64,000 bases of DNA from Devosia ginsengisoli (GCF_024707105.1 NZ_JANQAJ010000004.1:44555-108554); one strand, 5' to 3'; positions 8,314 to 20,490 are shown, counted from the first letter of the stretch. Notes: generated by a model not told the origin, from the sequence alone. Numbers and translations: made by a program.

Positions 8314-9351
8314 ATGGAACTCGGACTTTATTCCTTCGCCGAAAACACGCCCGACCCGCTCAACGGCGATGCGCTGCAAAGCCCCGCCGAGCGGCTGAGC
8401 GACCTGCTCGAAGAAATCGAGCTGGCTGATCAACTAGGCCTCAGCTTTTATGGTCTCGGCGAACATCATCGCCCCGATTTCGTGGCCTCTGCCCCCGTGA
8501 CCATTCTTGCCGCAGCCGCTGCGCGCACGAAATCCATCCGCCTCTCCACGGCGGTCACCGTGCTGAGTTCGGAAGACCCGATCCGTGTCTGGCAGCAATT
8601 CGCCACGCTCGACCTGCTGAGCGATGGCCGCGCCGAAATCATGGCCGGACGGGGCTCCTTCGTCGAAAGCTTCCCGCTCTTCGGCCTAGACCTCAACGAT
8701 TATGACAGCCTGTTCGAGGAAAAGCTCGAACTGCTGCTCAAGATACGCGAAGGCGGCAAGGTCGCCTGGCCGGGTAGTCAGCACACCAAGCCCATTCCCG
8801 GCCTCGACATCTATCCCAAGCCGGTACAGGATCCGCTGCCGGTCTGGATCGCCGTTGGCGGCACACCCAATTCGGTGGCCCGCGCCGCCTATTACGGCCT
8901 GCCGCTGATGATCGCCATCATCGGCGGCCAACCGCAGCAATTCGCACCATTGGTGCAATTCTATCGCGACACCGCCGAGAAGGTCGGCCGCGAGCCCAAA
9001 ACCCTGCCGGTCGGCATTTCTTCGCACGGCTTCATCGCTGTCGACGGCCAGGACGCCCGCGACATCGCCTTCCCGGCTCACAGCGCCGCCATGAGCCGCA
9101 TTGGCAAGGAACGCGGCTGGCCTCCGACCACCCGCGCCCAGTTCGACGCTGGGGCTACCCCGCAAGGCGCTTATTTCATGGGCTCACCGCAGGAGATCAT
9201 CGACAAGATCCTGATGCAGCACGAATGGTTCAAGCATGACCGCTTCGGCCTGCAATTGAGCGTCGGCACCCTGCCTCACGACAAGGTCATGAAGGCCATC
9301 GAACTCTATGGAACCGTGGTGAAACCGGCGGTGGACAAGGCGTTAAGCTGA
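8314..9351 (+). CDS. LLM-class flavin-dependent oxidoreductase (luciferase-like monooxygenase)
   Basis: This 345-residue protein has the bacterial-luciferase TIM-barrel layout. It shows [15 protein letters not shown] near residue 50, [19 protein letters not shown] near residue 90, and [12 protein letters not shown] near residue 110. Such FMNH2-dependent enzymes oxidise aldehydes, sulfonates or other small organics; the substrate cannot be predicted. AGGAG at 8301-8305 precedes the ATG at 8314. No reductase partner is adjacent, so reduced flavin is presumably supplied elsewhere. Confidence 0.87.
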   Translation: MELGLYSFAENTPDPLNGDALQSPAERLSDLLEEIELADQLGLSFYGLGEHHRPDFVASAPVTILAAAAARTKSIRLSTAVTVLSSEDPIRVWQQFATLDLLSDGRAEIMAGRGSFVESFPLFGLDLNDYDSLFEEKLELLLKIREGGKVAWPGSQHTKPIPGLDIYPKPVQDPLPVWIAVGGTPNSVARAAYYGLPLMIAIIGGQPQQFAPLVQFYRDTAEKVGREPKTLPVGISSHGFIAVDGQDARDIAFPAHSAAMSRIGKERGWPPTTRAQFDAGATPQGAYFMGSPQEIIDKILMQHEWFKHDRFGLQLSVGTLPHDKVMKAIELYGTVVKPAVDKALS

Positions 9352-9359
9352 TATCTGCG

Positions 9360-9866
9360 CTAGTTGCGCAGGTCCACAGCGAGGTCGCGGACCCGCTGGC
9401 TGACATCGCGGCCAGCGGGATAACTGCACCGCAATCCCTCGACTGCGGCCATTTTGGTCCAAAGCAGCAATTCTATGGAAAATGCCTCGACGCCGGACTG
9501 AAACGCATAGCTGGCCGTGACCCAGTCCAGCCCTGAAAATGAAACCAGCTCGGGCCCTGACAAACGATCCCCACCCAACATGTCGCCGGGGTCGAGATCG
9601 TCGCGATCACTCATGGTTGCGGCGACCATGGCATAGTCCATCTGGCCCCATGGCAGATGATCTGTTTTCGTCAGGTCTGCTGGCCGTAGGCCCTTGGCCC
9701 CGGGATGTGAGAACGTGACACAAACCACCCGGTCCTTGGCGCACTCATCCTCGCAGACATAGCGCTCGGCGCCGACAAAGCCTGTCTCGGTGCGCACCCA
9801 TCCTTCCTGTGCAAAGACCTCGGTGCTTCCAAGCATCAGGATCAGGACGGCTTGTAGCCGTTTCAT
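9360..9866 (-). CDS. Secreted hypothetical protein
   Basis: The protein has 168 residues with a signal peptide (MKRLQAVLILMLGSTEVFAQ, cleaved near residue 20). The mature region has Cys pairs near its N-terminus (YVCEDECAKDRVVCV) and a further Cys near the C-terminus, which suggests periplasmic disulfides. I do not recognise a family. The ATG overlaps the stop of the preceding small gene by four bases (ATGA), so the two are translated from one message. Confidence 0.7.
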   Translation of the reverse strand: MKRLQAVLILMLGSTEVFAQEGWVRTETGFVGAERYVCEDECAKDRVVCVTFSHPGAKGLRPADLTKTDHLPWGQMDYAMVAATMSDRDDLDPGDMLGGDRLSGPELVSFSGLDWVTASYAFQSGVEAFSIELLLWTKMAAVEGLRCSYPAGRDVSQRVRDLAVDLRN

Positions 9867-10084
9867 TTCCCCGAACGCTTGATCGTCTTGATCTCCAGCG
9901 GCGGCAGGCCTGACTTTTCCGAAATCGCACGATCCTGCTCCTCGATAGCAGCCTTGGCCGGCTCATCGCCATCGAGGCCACCGAGCAGGCTGGCATCCAC
10001 CTTGCGGTTGGAGCGCTGGCTGCCGTCTTCGTAGATCACGTCGAACATCACGAATTCGCTGCGTGCTGTGGGTTTCTTGGCCAT
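9863..10084 (-). CDS. Small conserved hypothetical protein
   Basis: The protein has 73 residues and begins MAKKPTARSEFVMFDVIYEDG. It is hydrophilic and acidic with a lysine-rich end, and has no signal or membrane segment. The ATG at 10084 follows AGGAGAAT on the coding strand. It is joined by a four-base overlap to the secreted protein gene downstream. The function is unknown. Confidence 0.7.
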   Translation of the reverse strand: MAKKPTARSEFVMFDVIYEDGSQRSNRKVDASLLGGLDGDEPAKAAIEEQDRAISEKSGLPPLEIKTIKRSGK

Positions 10085-10167
10085 TGATATTCTCCTGTGC
10101 GAAAAGCCGGCCCCGCAGGACATGTGTCCGCGGGCTCCGGCAATACTGAAATTTGCGATAGTCCGGC

Positions 10168-10458
10168 TTAGCGGAAGATGCCTTCGCCTTGCTCGTCGAT
10201 GATCTGCCGACCCTTGCTCAATGCCAGGGCCACCAGGTCGTCGCGGGAACTCATGCGGTCGGCGCGGATGAAACGATAGGTCTTGAGTTCGCCACCGACA
10301 TCCTTCTCGATCGTGCCGGCCAGTTGCAACTCGCTGCCCGCCTTCATCTCGATCGCCTTGATGAGGAAGCCCTTGTAGCTTTCCTCGCCCAGCGCCTTGT
10401 CGCCTTCCGGCTCACTGCTCGACGAACCGCCACCGAACAGGTTCTTCCAAAACGACAT
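10168..10458 (-). CDS. HlyU family protein
   Basis: The protein has 96 residues. The N-terminal MSFWKNLFGGG, the central YKGFLIKAIEMKAGSELQL and the tail FIRADRMSSRDDLVALAL match the HlyU family (PF10115), named for a Vibrio haemolysin regulator. In alphaproteobacteria it is a small conserved protein without proven regulatory function. It lies in a leftward run with the DUF2442 gene and rpoD. GGAGACGAG precedes the ATG. Confidence 0.85.
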   Translation of the reverse strand: MSFWKNLFGGGSSSSEPEGDKALGEESYKGFLIKAIEMKAGSELQLAGTIEKDVGGELKTYRFIRADRMSSRDDLVALALSKGRQIIDEQGEGIFR

Positions 10459-10479
10459 GGCTCGTCTCCTTCTCGTTGG

Positions 10480-10770
10480 TCAGCGCCTGCGGCGGACCGG
10501 CAGCGGCAATTGCAACTCGCCGCGTTTTTCCATTTCCTCGCGCAGCCAGTCCGGCGAGATATCGAAGTGGTTCGGCCAGGTCGGCACGCCGTTCTTCAGT
10601 TCGACCGTGCCAAAGAACCGCCGATCCCGCAACGGCTCCGTACCCTCGCCCCGCTCCCCGATCATCGGCGCCGCATCGAACGTGCCGTATGATCCATCGG
10701 AAAACGCCACCACCAGCCGGAACGGCACGATGGCACGAATGCTGGTGAGCTTGAGGCGCGGAACGGCCAT
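10480..10770 (-). CDS. DUF2442 domain-containing protein
   Basis: The protein has 96 residues. LVVAFSDGSYGTFDAAPMI and FDISPDWLREEMEK match the DUF2442 fold seen in small proteins often linked to toxin-antitoxin loci, though no partner is visible here. The ATG at 10770 lies 12 bases past the rpoD stop, so it is probably read through from the rpoD transcript. Confidence 0.8.
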   Translation of the reverse strand: MAVPRLKLTSIRAIVPFRLVVAFSDGSYGTFDAAPMIGERGEGTEPLRDRRFFGTVELKNGVPTWPNHFDISPDWLREEMEKRGELQLPLPVRRRR

Positions 10771-10782
10771 GTGAGCCGTCCC

Positions 10783-12852
<2,070 letters not shown>

Positions 12853-13041
12853 CTGGTACTCCGTCGGAACCCGCGATCGCACGGGTCCGGGTAAGGCTTA
12901 AGTGGTGACACCTCAAGGCAAGGTAAAGGTTTGGTCACTCAGGCGTTAACGTCCTGGCTGCGACCAAGGTTCGCCTCGGATGACTTCACATATCGCCATA
13001 TGCAAAATCGCGCGTACCCGCGGGCTTTTTCGGGTCATCCC

Positions 13042-14976
13042 CTAAAAGCTGCGTGTCGCGCGTCCCGATAACGAACCGAATCCTTCGATCAATGCCTCTG
13101 TGCCATCGACAGTGGTAATCTGGTTCTTGATGTCCCGCAGCCTTTCAAAGGTTTCTTCGCTCGGGTCTTCGCCCAGCGCCGCTTCGGCTGCCTTGAGTTC
13201 CCTATTTAGCTGAACTTTCTTGTTATGCAAGGCCAGTGCGTGACTCAATCCGGTCTCGGCATCGACCAAAGCGATTTCCGAGGCGATCTGCCACACGCCC
13301 TGGCGGGCCAGCACATCGCTCATCTTGTCCAGCGCCGGCCCGTGTCCGCGCACGCCCAAAGCCGCCTTCAGGTCGTCGCCCGAGATGTCGTGGTGACGCA
13401 CCACCAGGCTCAGAATTTCGTTCATCACTTTTTGCGCTGTCGGCGTTTCGAAATCGAGCGCCGCCAGTGCCTCGAACTTGTCCTCGACCAAAGCCGGATG
13501 GTTGACCAGGCTCAGGATGATCGCCGCCTCGCGCGGCGTCGCCTCGGCCATGGCGCCCGGCTTGAGCAGCCGCGAATTGCGCAAGGTGTCGGAAACGACG
13601 AGCCGCGGCGTGCCGCCGCGCGGATAGCCATAGGCCCCGCTCTGGCCATAGCGCTGCTGCCCGCCGCGCGGCTCGAACCGGTTCTGCCGTACCGGTGCGA
13701 AAAAGGCCCGCAGCTTCTCGTCGAACGCCTGCGCATAATGGAAGCGCACCGAACCGTCCTGAATGCCATTGGCACGTTCCCGCAGTCGCGCCTGCAGCGC
13801 AGCCCGCGCCTCCGGCGTCTCGGGCACCAGCCCGCCCGTCTCCATGCTCCAGATCACGTCCGACAGGCTTCGCGCCCGCTCGATCACATCGGCAAAGGCA
13901 CCCCGGCCCTGCGCCTTGATCAGATCGTCGGGGTCCTGCCCTTCCGGTAGCGTGGCGATACGCACGGAAAAGCCCGGCCTGAGATGCGGCATCACCAGGT
14001 CCGCCGCCCGCTCCGCCGCCTTGAGACCGGCCTTGTCGCCGTCAAAGCAGAGCACCGGCGAATCCGTCATTCGCCACAGCAATTGCAGATGCTCTTCGGT
14101 CAGCGCCGTTCCCAGCGGCGCCACCGTGCCCTCGAAGCCCGCCGCCACCGCGGCGATCACATCGAGATAGCCTTCCACCACGACGACCGTGCTGCCATCG
14201 CGCGCGGCCTGCCTCGCGGTCTGCCCGTTATAGAGCGTCTGCCGCTTGTGGAAGAGTTCGGTCTCGGGCGAATTGAGATATTTTGCCGGCACGTCGGCCG
14301 ACATGGCGCGGCCACCAAAGGCGATGACCCGCCCGCGAAAATCCATGATCGGAAACATGACGCGGTTGCGGAACCGGTCATAGGTCAGCGGATCGTCGTC
14401 GCGGCTGGTCACCAGCCCGGTATCCACCATGTCCTGCGCCGAAACCCCGTTGGCTGCCAGATGCTCCTTGAGCCCGTTGCGACTGTCCGGTGCGAAGCCG
14501 ATGCGGAAGCGCGTCTGGCTCTGGGCCGAAACCCCGCGCTCCAGCAGGTAACCCCGCGCCCGCGCGCCGATATTATGGCTCAGCGCCGCCTCGAAATATT
14601 TCGTCGCCAGTTCCATGACGTCGATCAGGCTCTTGCGCTCGGCCTCGCGCTTTTCCTGGCGTTCATCGCGCGCCGGCATCGGCACGCCGGCCATGCCGGC
14701 CAGCTTTTCCACCGCCTCGGGAAAGCTCATCCCGGCCTTTTCGGTCAGGAACTTGAAGTGGTCGCCCGATACCCCGCAACCGAAGCAGTGATAGATGCCG
14801 CGTCGGTCATCGGCGTGAAAGCTCGGGCTTTTCTCGCCATGAAACGGGCAGCAGGCCCACATGTCGCCCTTGCCCGGCTGGCTCTTGCGCTTGTCCCACA
14901 TGACATGCTCGCCCACTACCTGCGTAATCGGCAGGCGCTGACGGATTTCATCGAGGAACTGATCGGAAAAGCGCAT
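13042..14976 (-). CDS. dnaG: DNA primase DnaG
   Basis: The protein has 644 residues and makes RNA primers for replication. The N-terminal CHC2 zinc finger is visible (CPFHGEKSPSFHADD and YHCFGCGVSGD, residues 40-70). The TOPRIM catalytic core follows (VVVVEGYLDVIAAVA near residue 262, then CFDGDKAG for metal binding). The C-terminal helicase-binding region is less conserved. The gene is followed by rpoD after 190 bases, the classic macromolecular-synthesis arrangement. Confidence 0.97.
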   Translation of the reverse strand: MRFSDQFLDEIRQRLPITQVVGEHVMWDKRKSQPGKGDMWACCPFHGEKSPSFHADDRRGIYHCFGCGVSGDHFKFLTEKAGMSFPEAVEKLAGMAGVPMPARDERQEKREAERKSLIDVMELATKYFEAALSHNIGARARGYLLERGVSAQSQTRFRIGFAPDSRNGLKEHLAANGVSAQDMVDTGLVTSRDDDPLTYDRFRNRVMFPIMDFRGRVIAFGGRAMSADVPAKYLNSPETELFHKRQTLYNGQTARQAARDGSTVVVVEGYLDVIAAVAAGFEGTVAPLGTALTEEHLQLLWRMTDSPVLCFDGDKAGLKAAERAADLVMPHLRPGFSVRIATLPEGQDPDDLIKAQGRGAFADVIERARSLSDVIWSMETGGLVPETPEARAALQARLRERANGIQDGSVRFHYAQAFDEKLRAFFAPVRQNRFEPRGGQQRYGQSGAYGYPRGGTPRLVVSDTLRNSRLLKPGAMAEATPREAAIILSLVNHPALVEDKFEALAALDFETPTAQKVMNEILSLVVRHHDISGDDLKAALGVRGHGPALDKMSDVLARQGVWQIASEIALVDAETGLSHALALHNKKVQLNRELKAAEAALGEDPSEETFERLRDIKNQITTVDGTEALIEGFGSLSGRATRSF

Positions 14977-15045
14977 GGGATGTTAAGTAAGCATTCGGGT
15001 CGTCCGAGTCACGGGCCCATGACTTATCCACAGCAGGAGTTTCCG

Positions 15046-15441
15046 GTGGCCATCCCCAGCAGGTTTCCCTTCCGGCTCTTCGCGGCGCTGACCGTACTGC
15101 CCGCCCTGCTGATCGGCGGCGTATTGTGGTACCTCTCGAGCCTGCTGCCCGGCTGTGAGACTGCCGAGCATGACCGACTGACCTCGCCCGACGCCAGCTT
15201 CGATCTGGTGATATTCTCACGCAACTGTGGCGCCACGACCGGCCTGAACACGCAGGCAGCACTCATCCCCGCGGGCGATGAGCTGCCCGACGACGCCACC
15301 AGCTTCGTCTCGATCGGAGCCGAGGCAGACTTTGATCCACGCTGGGACGCCTATGGCAATATCGAACTGACCCTGCCGGCAGACGCCACTATCTACCGGC
15401 AGGACGATGCTGTTGCCGGCATCGCCGTCATCTATCGCTGA
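15046..15441 (+). CDS. Membrane-anchored hypothetical protein
   Basis: The protein has 131 residues from a GTG at 15046, preferred because AGGAG at 15035-15039 sits six bases upstream. An in-frame ATG at 15019 lacks a ribosome-binding site. One N-terminal membrane helix (FRLFAALTVLPALLIGGVL) is followed by a periplasmic region with two Cys. I do not recognise the family. It diverges from dnaG and converges on the HdeD gene. Confidence 0.65.
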   Translation: MAIPSRFPFRLFAALTVLPALLIGGVLWYLSSLLPGCETAEHDRLTSPDASFDLVIFSRNCGATTGLNTQAALIPAGDELPDDATSFVSIGAEADFDPRWDAYGNIELTLPADATIYRQDDAVAGIAVIYR

Positions 15442-15444
15442 GGC

Positions 15445-16008
15445 TCAGGCCGCCTTGCTGCGCTGATAGAGCCGCCAGGCCCAGCCGAACAGGCCGAAGG
15501 CGAAGAACACCAGCAGCACGCCGCCGAAGATGACCCCGATCGAGGCGCTAAGCAGCGGGAAGAACAGGAAGACCAGGCCCAGCAGGATGTAGGAAATGCC
15601 CGAGAGCACGACCGGCCAGATGCGCGCATAGCTTTCCCGCTCGCGCACAACGACCCAGATCTGCATGATGCCCACCACCAGCGCCGCGATACCGACCAGC
15701 GTCGACAGGAACGTCACGGTAAAGATTGTCGCCAGCAACGGGCTGATCAGGATGAGAACACCCAGGATCAGCGACAGCGCATTCGACACCACGTCGAACC
15801 AGTAATTGCCGCTCTTGCCGCCCCCGAAGGTCAGGCTCCACAGGCCCAGTGCACCGTCGATCACCAGCAGGATGCCGCCGGCCAGCACCAGCACGGTCAG
15901 AGCCTCCCCCGGCCAGATGATGGCATAGAGCCCCGCCAGCAGCATCAATATACCGCGCAACGCCGTTGCCAGCGCAAACCGTCTCTTCGTCTCAGCCGAA
16001 ACCGTCAT
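15445..16008 (-). CDS. HdeD family membrane protein (DUF308)
   Basis: The protein has 187 residues with about six membrane helices arranged as repeats (GILMLLAGLYAIIWPGEALT, then LVIDGALGLWSL). This matches the HdeD/DUF308 family. E. coli HdeD contributes to acid resistance at high cell density; the role in other bacteria is unproven. GAGGAGG precedes the ATG at 16008. The gene ends three bases after the convergent hypothetical gene, so their transcripts must overlap. Confidence 0.88.
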   Translation of the reverse strand: MTVSAETKRRFALATALRGILMLLAGLYAIIWPGEALTVLVLAGGILLVIDGALGLWSLTFGGGKSGNYWFDVVSNALSLILGVLILISPLLATIFTVTFLSTLVGIAALVVGIMQIWVVVRERESYARIWPVVLSGISYILLGLVFLFFPLLSASIGVIFGGVLLVFFAFGLFGWAWRLYQRSKAA

Positions 16009-16189
16009 TGTCGCCTCCTCAAGGACTCGCCGCTTGTCCGCAAAGCAGTTTAGCCTAGCCAGCGGCGCTGCCAAGCCGCCGTCCATTTAAGATTATCTAT
16101 AGCGCGCGCAGCAATTTGTTGATTGCGACCGGCCCGTCTCCATGGTTTGAGACCTCTTCAATCGAGGCCCGCCTGACGGCGGTTGATTC

Positions 16190-17368
16190 ATGTCGCTCCC
16201 GCTCATTGCCCTGTTTCTTGCCGCTTTCGCCTTCGGCACGGCTGAATTCGTCATCGCCGGCGTGCTGCCGGATGTGGCTCTTGGCCTCGGCGTCACCATT
16301 CCGGTCGCGGGCTATCTTGTCACCTCCTATGCCATCGGCATCGCCATTGGCGGCCCTTTGCTGGCCGTGGCAACCAAGAAACTGTCGCGCAAGACGCTGA
16401 TCCTGTTGCTGGGTGGCGTTTTCACGGTCGGGCAGGCGCTCTGCGCAATAGCGCCCAGTTTCGAACTGCTGCTGGTAGCCCGCGTGCTCGTTTCGGTGGT
16501 CCATGGCACCTATTTCGGCATCGCCGCCATTGTCGCGGTCGGCCTCGTTCCCGCCGACAAGCGCGGTTTTGCCGTGGCGCTGATCCTGTCCGGCCTCACC
16601 GTCTCCAACATATTGGGCGTGCCCGGCGGCACGGCCATCGGCAATGCGCTGGGCTGGCGTGCCACCTTCTGGGCGGTTGGCGCCCTTGGTCTGCTTTCAA
16701 CCCTCGCCATCGCGATATTCTTGCCGGCCAATACCGGCGAAACCGCGACTGGCGGCAGCTTCCTGCGCGAGTTCAAGGCCCTCGCCCGCCAGCAGATCGT
16801 GACTTCCCTGGCCATCGCTCTCCTGACGATGATCGGGCAATACAGCCTCTTCACCTATATCGCCCCGTTATTGCTCGAGGTCACGGGCCTCGACACCGCC
16901 ACCCTGCCCTGGATGCTGCTGCTCTACGGCGTCGGCTCCACCATCGGTGTATTCATCGGCGGCCGCCTGGCCGATTGGAAGCTGATGCCTTCGCTGATCG
17001 GCATCCTCGCCACCCAGGCGCTGGCCTTCACCATCGTCTATCTGGTCAGCCCCAACCCACTGGTCATGACCGTTGCGGTCCTGTTCTGGGGCGGCGTCAA
17101 TTTCGCCTTCGGTTCCCCCCTGCAGTCGCGCATCCTCACCTGGGCGGCCGATGCCCCCAATCTGGCCTCGGCGCTCATCCCGTCCTGCTTCAATATCGGC
17201 ATCGCCATCGGCGCCGTGCTGGGCGGGACCCTGCTCGAAGCCGGCTTCGGCTATCGCAACCTGCCACTCATCGGAACCGCCGCGCTCGTCCTGGCGCTGC
17301 TGATCGCCATCGGCTCCTACCTGGCCGAGCAGCGAGCTGCACCTGCCATACCAGATGCAGCGGAATGA
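16190..17368 (+). CDS. MFS transporter, AraJ/drug-efflux type (DHA1)
   Basis: This 392-residue protein has twelve predicted membrane helices. FGTAEFVIAGVLPDVA in helix 1 is typical of the AraJ/Cmx group of proton-driven exporters, and VARVLVSVVHGTYFGIAA and SGLTVSNILGVPGGTAIG lie in helices 4 and 5. The group exports sugars or drugs such as chloramphenicol, but substrates cannot be read from sequence. No regulator is adjacent. Confidence 0.88.
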   Translation: MSLPLIALFLAAFAFGTAEFVIAGVLPDVALGLGVTIPVAGYLVTSYAIGIAIGGPLLAVATKKLSRKTLILLLGGVFTVGQALCAIAPSFELLLVARVLVSVVHGTYFGIAAIVAVGLVPADKRGFAVALILSGLTVSNILGVPGGTAIGNALGWRATFWAVGALGLLSTLAIAIFLPANTGETATGGSFLREFKALARQQIVTSLAIALLTMIGQYSLFTYIAPLLLEVTGLDTATLPWMLLLYGVGSTIGVFIGGRLADWKLMPSLIGILATQALAFTIVYLVSPNPLVMTVAVLFWGGVNFAFGSPLQSRILTWAADAPNLASALIPSCFNIGIAIGAVLGGTLLEAGFGYRNLPLIGTAALVLALLIAIGSYLAEQRAAPAIPDAAE

Positions 17369-17495
17369 GCCGACTAAACACCGATCAAAACTAACGATTT
17401 GGTGACCAAGTCCGGTGTCAATGCCCACCCAGCAATTCTTCTTTCTGTAAGCCGCACCATATTGGCGGAAACGGCAGGACGGCGCGGACAGCTCG

Positions 17496-18641
17496 ATGAT
17501 CGACAACAGCACATTGATGATAGCCATCGCATTCTCAAGCGGTGCGCTGATGCTGACGCTGGTGCTGAGCTGGCTGAATGCCCGTCATGACGGCCACCTG
17601 ATCAGTTGGGCCGCCGGCATGGCCTTCGTCGTCATCGCGCTGGCCGCACTCGGCCTGCGCAATGGCCGTTACGACATGCTCATGCAGTTAGGCCCCTTTT
17701 CGGCGCTGATCTCGGGGATGGCACTGATCCATGTCGGCATCTGCCAGTTCCGCACCGGCCGGGCGCGCGTGCTTCCCGCGGCACTGCTGTGGGTAGTCGC
17801 CATGCTGGCGACAGGTCTGCCATTTTTCATGGGCCTGTCCGGCGTCGGCACGATCGCGCTCAATCTCTTCTGCGCCATCTATATGGCCCTGTGCGGGTAT
17901 CAATATTGGGCCGGCCGCGCCGAAGCCCCCGTTCCGTTGCTGACCGCGGCAGTCCTGTTCGCGCTGACCGGCATCTCGTTCCTCGCCTGCGCAGTGCTGC
18001 TGGTCATAGAAGGCCGGTTCGTGCTGACGACGCCACCCAATAACTGGGCCGAGGCGTTTAACTCCATCATGGCCATTATCGGCCTCACCGGCATCGGCGC
18101 GCTGTCGCTGACACTCAACCAGTCCCGTGCCGCAAGGCGCCACCGGCTGGAAGCCCAGACCGACTCGCTGACCGGGCTGCTCAACCGCCGCGCCCTGTTC
18201 GACCGTTTCGGCAAGGCCGAACTGCCTGTCGGCACCGCGGTCCTGATGTTCGATATCGACCATTTCAAGCAGATCAACGATCGCCAGGGCCATGCGGCCG
18301 GTGACGCCGTGATCCAGCAATTCGCCGCCATCCTGCGCCAGAACCTGCGCGACGACGACAGCATGGCCCGGATCGGGGGCGAGGAATTCTGCGCCGTGCT
18401 GCAACCGATGCCCGTCGATCAGGCCAAGCTCGTTGCCGAGCGTATCCGTACCGATTTCGAGCAGGCCGCGGTGCGGCTGCTGTCCGAGAATATCCGCTCG
18501 ACCGTCAGCGTCGGCGTGGCCACCAGCGGCGCCGACGAATCGTTCTCGTCGGTGCTCAACCGCGCCGATTCCGCGCTCTACAAGGCCAAGGACAACGGCC
18601 GCAATAGGGTCACGGCCGCTGCCCTGCGCCTCATTGCCTAG
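17496..18641 (+). CDS. Membrane-bound diguanylate cyclase (GGDEF)
   Basis: The protein has 381 residues. About seven N-terminal membrane helices (to residue 210) are followed by a GGDEF domain. The active-site motif is GGEEF (about residues 294-298), a functional variant. RDDD lies exactly five residues before it, so the inhibitory c-di-GMP I-site (RxxD) is present. It should make c-di-GMP in response to an unknown membrane signal. Its TAG stop is interleaved with that of the convergent yqeY gene at a shared CTAG. Confidence 0.92.
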   Translation: MIDNSTLMIAIAFSSGALMLTLVLSWLNARHDGHLISWAAGMAFVVIALAALGLRNGRYDMLMQLGPFSALISGMALIHVGICQFRTGRARVLPAALLWVVAMLATGLPFFMGLSGVGTIALNLFCAIYMALCGYQYWAGRAEAPVPLLTAAVLFALTGISFLACAVLLVIEGRFVLTTPPNNWAEAFNSIMAIIGLTGIGALSLTLNQSRAARRHRLEAQTDSLTGLLNRRALFDRFGKAELPVGTAVLMFDIDHFKQINDRQGHAAGDAVIQQFAAILRQNLRDDDSMARIGGEEFCAVLQPMPVDQAKLVAERIRTDFEQAAVRLLSENIRSTVSVGVATSGADESFSSVLNRADSALYKAKDNGRNRVTAAALRLIA

Positions 18642-19090
18642 GCACTGAGCGCTGCCCGTACCTTGCCGCTCGCCTTGCCGAAGTCGATGCGGCCCGGATA
18701 GTCGACCTTGAGCTGGGCAATGACCTTGCCCATGTCTTTGGGGCCTTCGGCTCCCGTCGCAGCGATGGCCGCGGTGATCGCCGCATCGACCTCTTCCTCG
18801 GTCAGTCCTTTGGGCAGGAACTCGTTGAGAATGTCGATCTCTTCCTTTTCCACAGTGGCGAGGTCGGCGCGGCCGGCCTGCGCATAGATGGCAAAGCTCT
18901 CTTCGCGCTGCTTGACCATCTTCTGCACGATGGCGAGGATTTCCTCGTTGGTCGCCGGACCGCGATTCTCGGTGCGGATGGCGATATCCTTGTCCTTGAT
19001 CGCGGCGGTGATGGCCCGCAGCGTCGCCGTGCGGCGCTGGTCGCGGGCCTTGAGGGCCGTCTTGAGGCCCTCGCTGAACTGTTCGCGCAT
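18638..19090 (-). CDS. GatB/YqeY domain-containing protein
   Basis: The protein has 150 residues and is all-helical. MREQFSEGLKTALKARDQRR, EILAIVQKMVKQREES and FLPKGLTEEEVDAAI match the stand-alone YqeY family, related to the tail domain of the GatB amidotransferase subunit. The cellular role is unclear. The ATG at 19090 fits family starts. It is divergent from carA. Confidence 0.93.
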   Translation of the reverse strand: MREQFSEGLKTALKARDQRRTATLRAITAAIKDKDIAIRTENRGPATNEEILAIVQKMVKQREESFAIYAQAGRADLATVEKEEIDILNEFLPKGLTEEEVDAAITAAIAATGAEGPKDMGKVIAQLKVDYPGRIDFGKASGKVRAALSA

Positions 19091-19284
19091 GGCTATCATC
19101 CTCTTGCTATGCATTTTGTGCGGCCCATATAGGCACAATAAGCCGCCTGCGCTACTTGCGCCGGACGCGACAGGCTTCTAAAGGGAAGCCTCAACCGACA
19201 TATCGCGAGCGTGGTCAGGAAAAGTTGCGAGACTTTCCCGGTTCGGCCGCGCGACCATTTGAAACCAACCCCTGGAGGCCCACC

Positions 19285-20490
19285 GTGACCGGCTGGCAGC
19301 AATCCCCCGCGACCGCTCTTCTGATCCTTGCAGACGGTACGCGCCTGGAAGGCCGCGGCATCGGAGCGGTTGGACACGCCGCCGGCGAAGTGTGCTTCAA
19401 CACCGCCATGACCGGCTATCAGGAAGTTCTCACCGATCCCTCCTATGCGGGGCAGATCGTCACCTTCACCTTCCCCCATATCGGCAATGTCGGCACCAAT
19501 GACGAGGATATCGAGACGGTCAACATGGCCGCCCTGTCCGGCGTCCGGGGTGTCGTGCTCAAGGCCGACATCACCAATCCGTCGAACTATCGCGCCGCCG
19601 AAAAGCTCGATGCCTGGCTCAAGAAGCGCAACATCGTCGGCATATCGGGCATCGACACCCGCGCCCTGACCGCGCAGATCCGCGAACACGGCATGCCCAA
19701 CGGCGTCATCGCGCACGAGCCGACCGGCATGTTCGACGAAGGCTCGATCGCTGCCGAACTCAAGGCCTTTCCCGGCCTCGAGGGCCTCGATTTGGCCAAG
19801 GAAGTCACCACGGCCCAGACCTATCACTGGGACCAGACCGGCTGGCAGTGGGACAAGGGCTATGGCAAGCTCGACAAGCCCGACTTCCATATCGTGGCCA
19901 TCGACTACGGCGCCAAGCGCAACATCCTGCGTTGCCTGGCCGACCAGGGCGCCAAGGTGACGGTCGTACCAGCAACGGCCACCGCTGCCGATGTGCTGTC
20001 GCACAATCCCGATGGCATTTTCCTCTCCAACGGCCCCGGCGATCCGGCCGCGACCGGCAAATATGCCGTGCCGACCATCCAGAAGCTGATGGAAACCGGC
20101 AAGCCGATCTTCGGCATCTGCCTCGGCCACCAACTGCTCGGGCTGGCGCTGGGCGGCACCACATCCAAGATGCATCAGGGCCACCACGGCGCCAACCATC
20201 CGGTCAAGGACCTGACCACCGGCAAGGTGGAGATTACCTCGATGAACCATGGCTTTGCCGTGGACAAGGCAAGCCTGCCCGCTGGCGTCACCGAGACCCA
20301 TATCTCGCTGTTCGACCAGTCCAATGCCGGCCTCAGTGTCGAGGGCAAGCCGATCTTCTCGGTGCAGTATCACCCCGAAGCCAGCCCCGGTCCGCGCGAC
20401 AGCCATTACCTGTTCACACGCTTCCTCAACCATGTCCGTGCCCAGAAGGGCATGGAACAGCGTTCAGAACACGCCGCGCCCGCGGCCTGA
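19285..20490 (+). CDS. carA: Carbamoyl-phosphate synthase small (glutaminase) chain
   Basis: The protein has 401 residues. It hydrolyses glutamine and passes ammonia to CarB for arginine and pyrimidine synthesis. The N-terminal CPSase domain has FNTAMTGYQEVLTDPSYAGQ. The C-terminal class I amidotransferase has GICLGHQLLG, with the catalytic Cys near residue 279, and YHPEASPGP, with the His of the triad. The GTG at 19285 is the likely start because CTGGAGG lies just upstream at 19272-19278. carB is about 15 kb away on the same strand. A 6-bp dyad, TTGTGC/GCACAA at 19116-19138, lies in the divergent promoter region. Confidence 0.96.
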   Translation: MTGWQQSPATALLILADGTRLEGRGIGAVGHAAGEVCFNTAMTGYQEVLTDPSYAGQIVTFTFPHIGNVGTNDEDIETVNMAALSGVRGVVLKADITNPSNYRAAEKLDAWLKKRNIVGISGIDTRALTAQIREHGMPNGVIAHEPTGMFDEGSIAAELKAFPGLEGLDLAKEVTTAQTYHWDQTGWQWDKGYGKLDKPDFHIVAIDYGAKRNILRCLADQGAKVTVVPATATAADVLSHNPDGIFLSNGPGDPAATGKYAVPTIQKLMETGKPIFGICLGHQLLGLALGGTTSKMHQGHHGANHPVKDLTTGKVEITSMNHGFAVDKASLPAGVTETHISLFDQSNAGLSVEGKPIFSVQYHPEASPGPRDSHYLFTRFLNHVRAQKGMEQRSEHAAPAA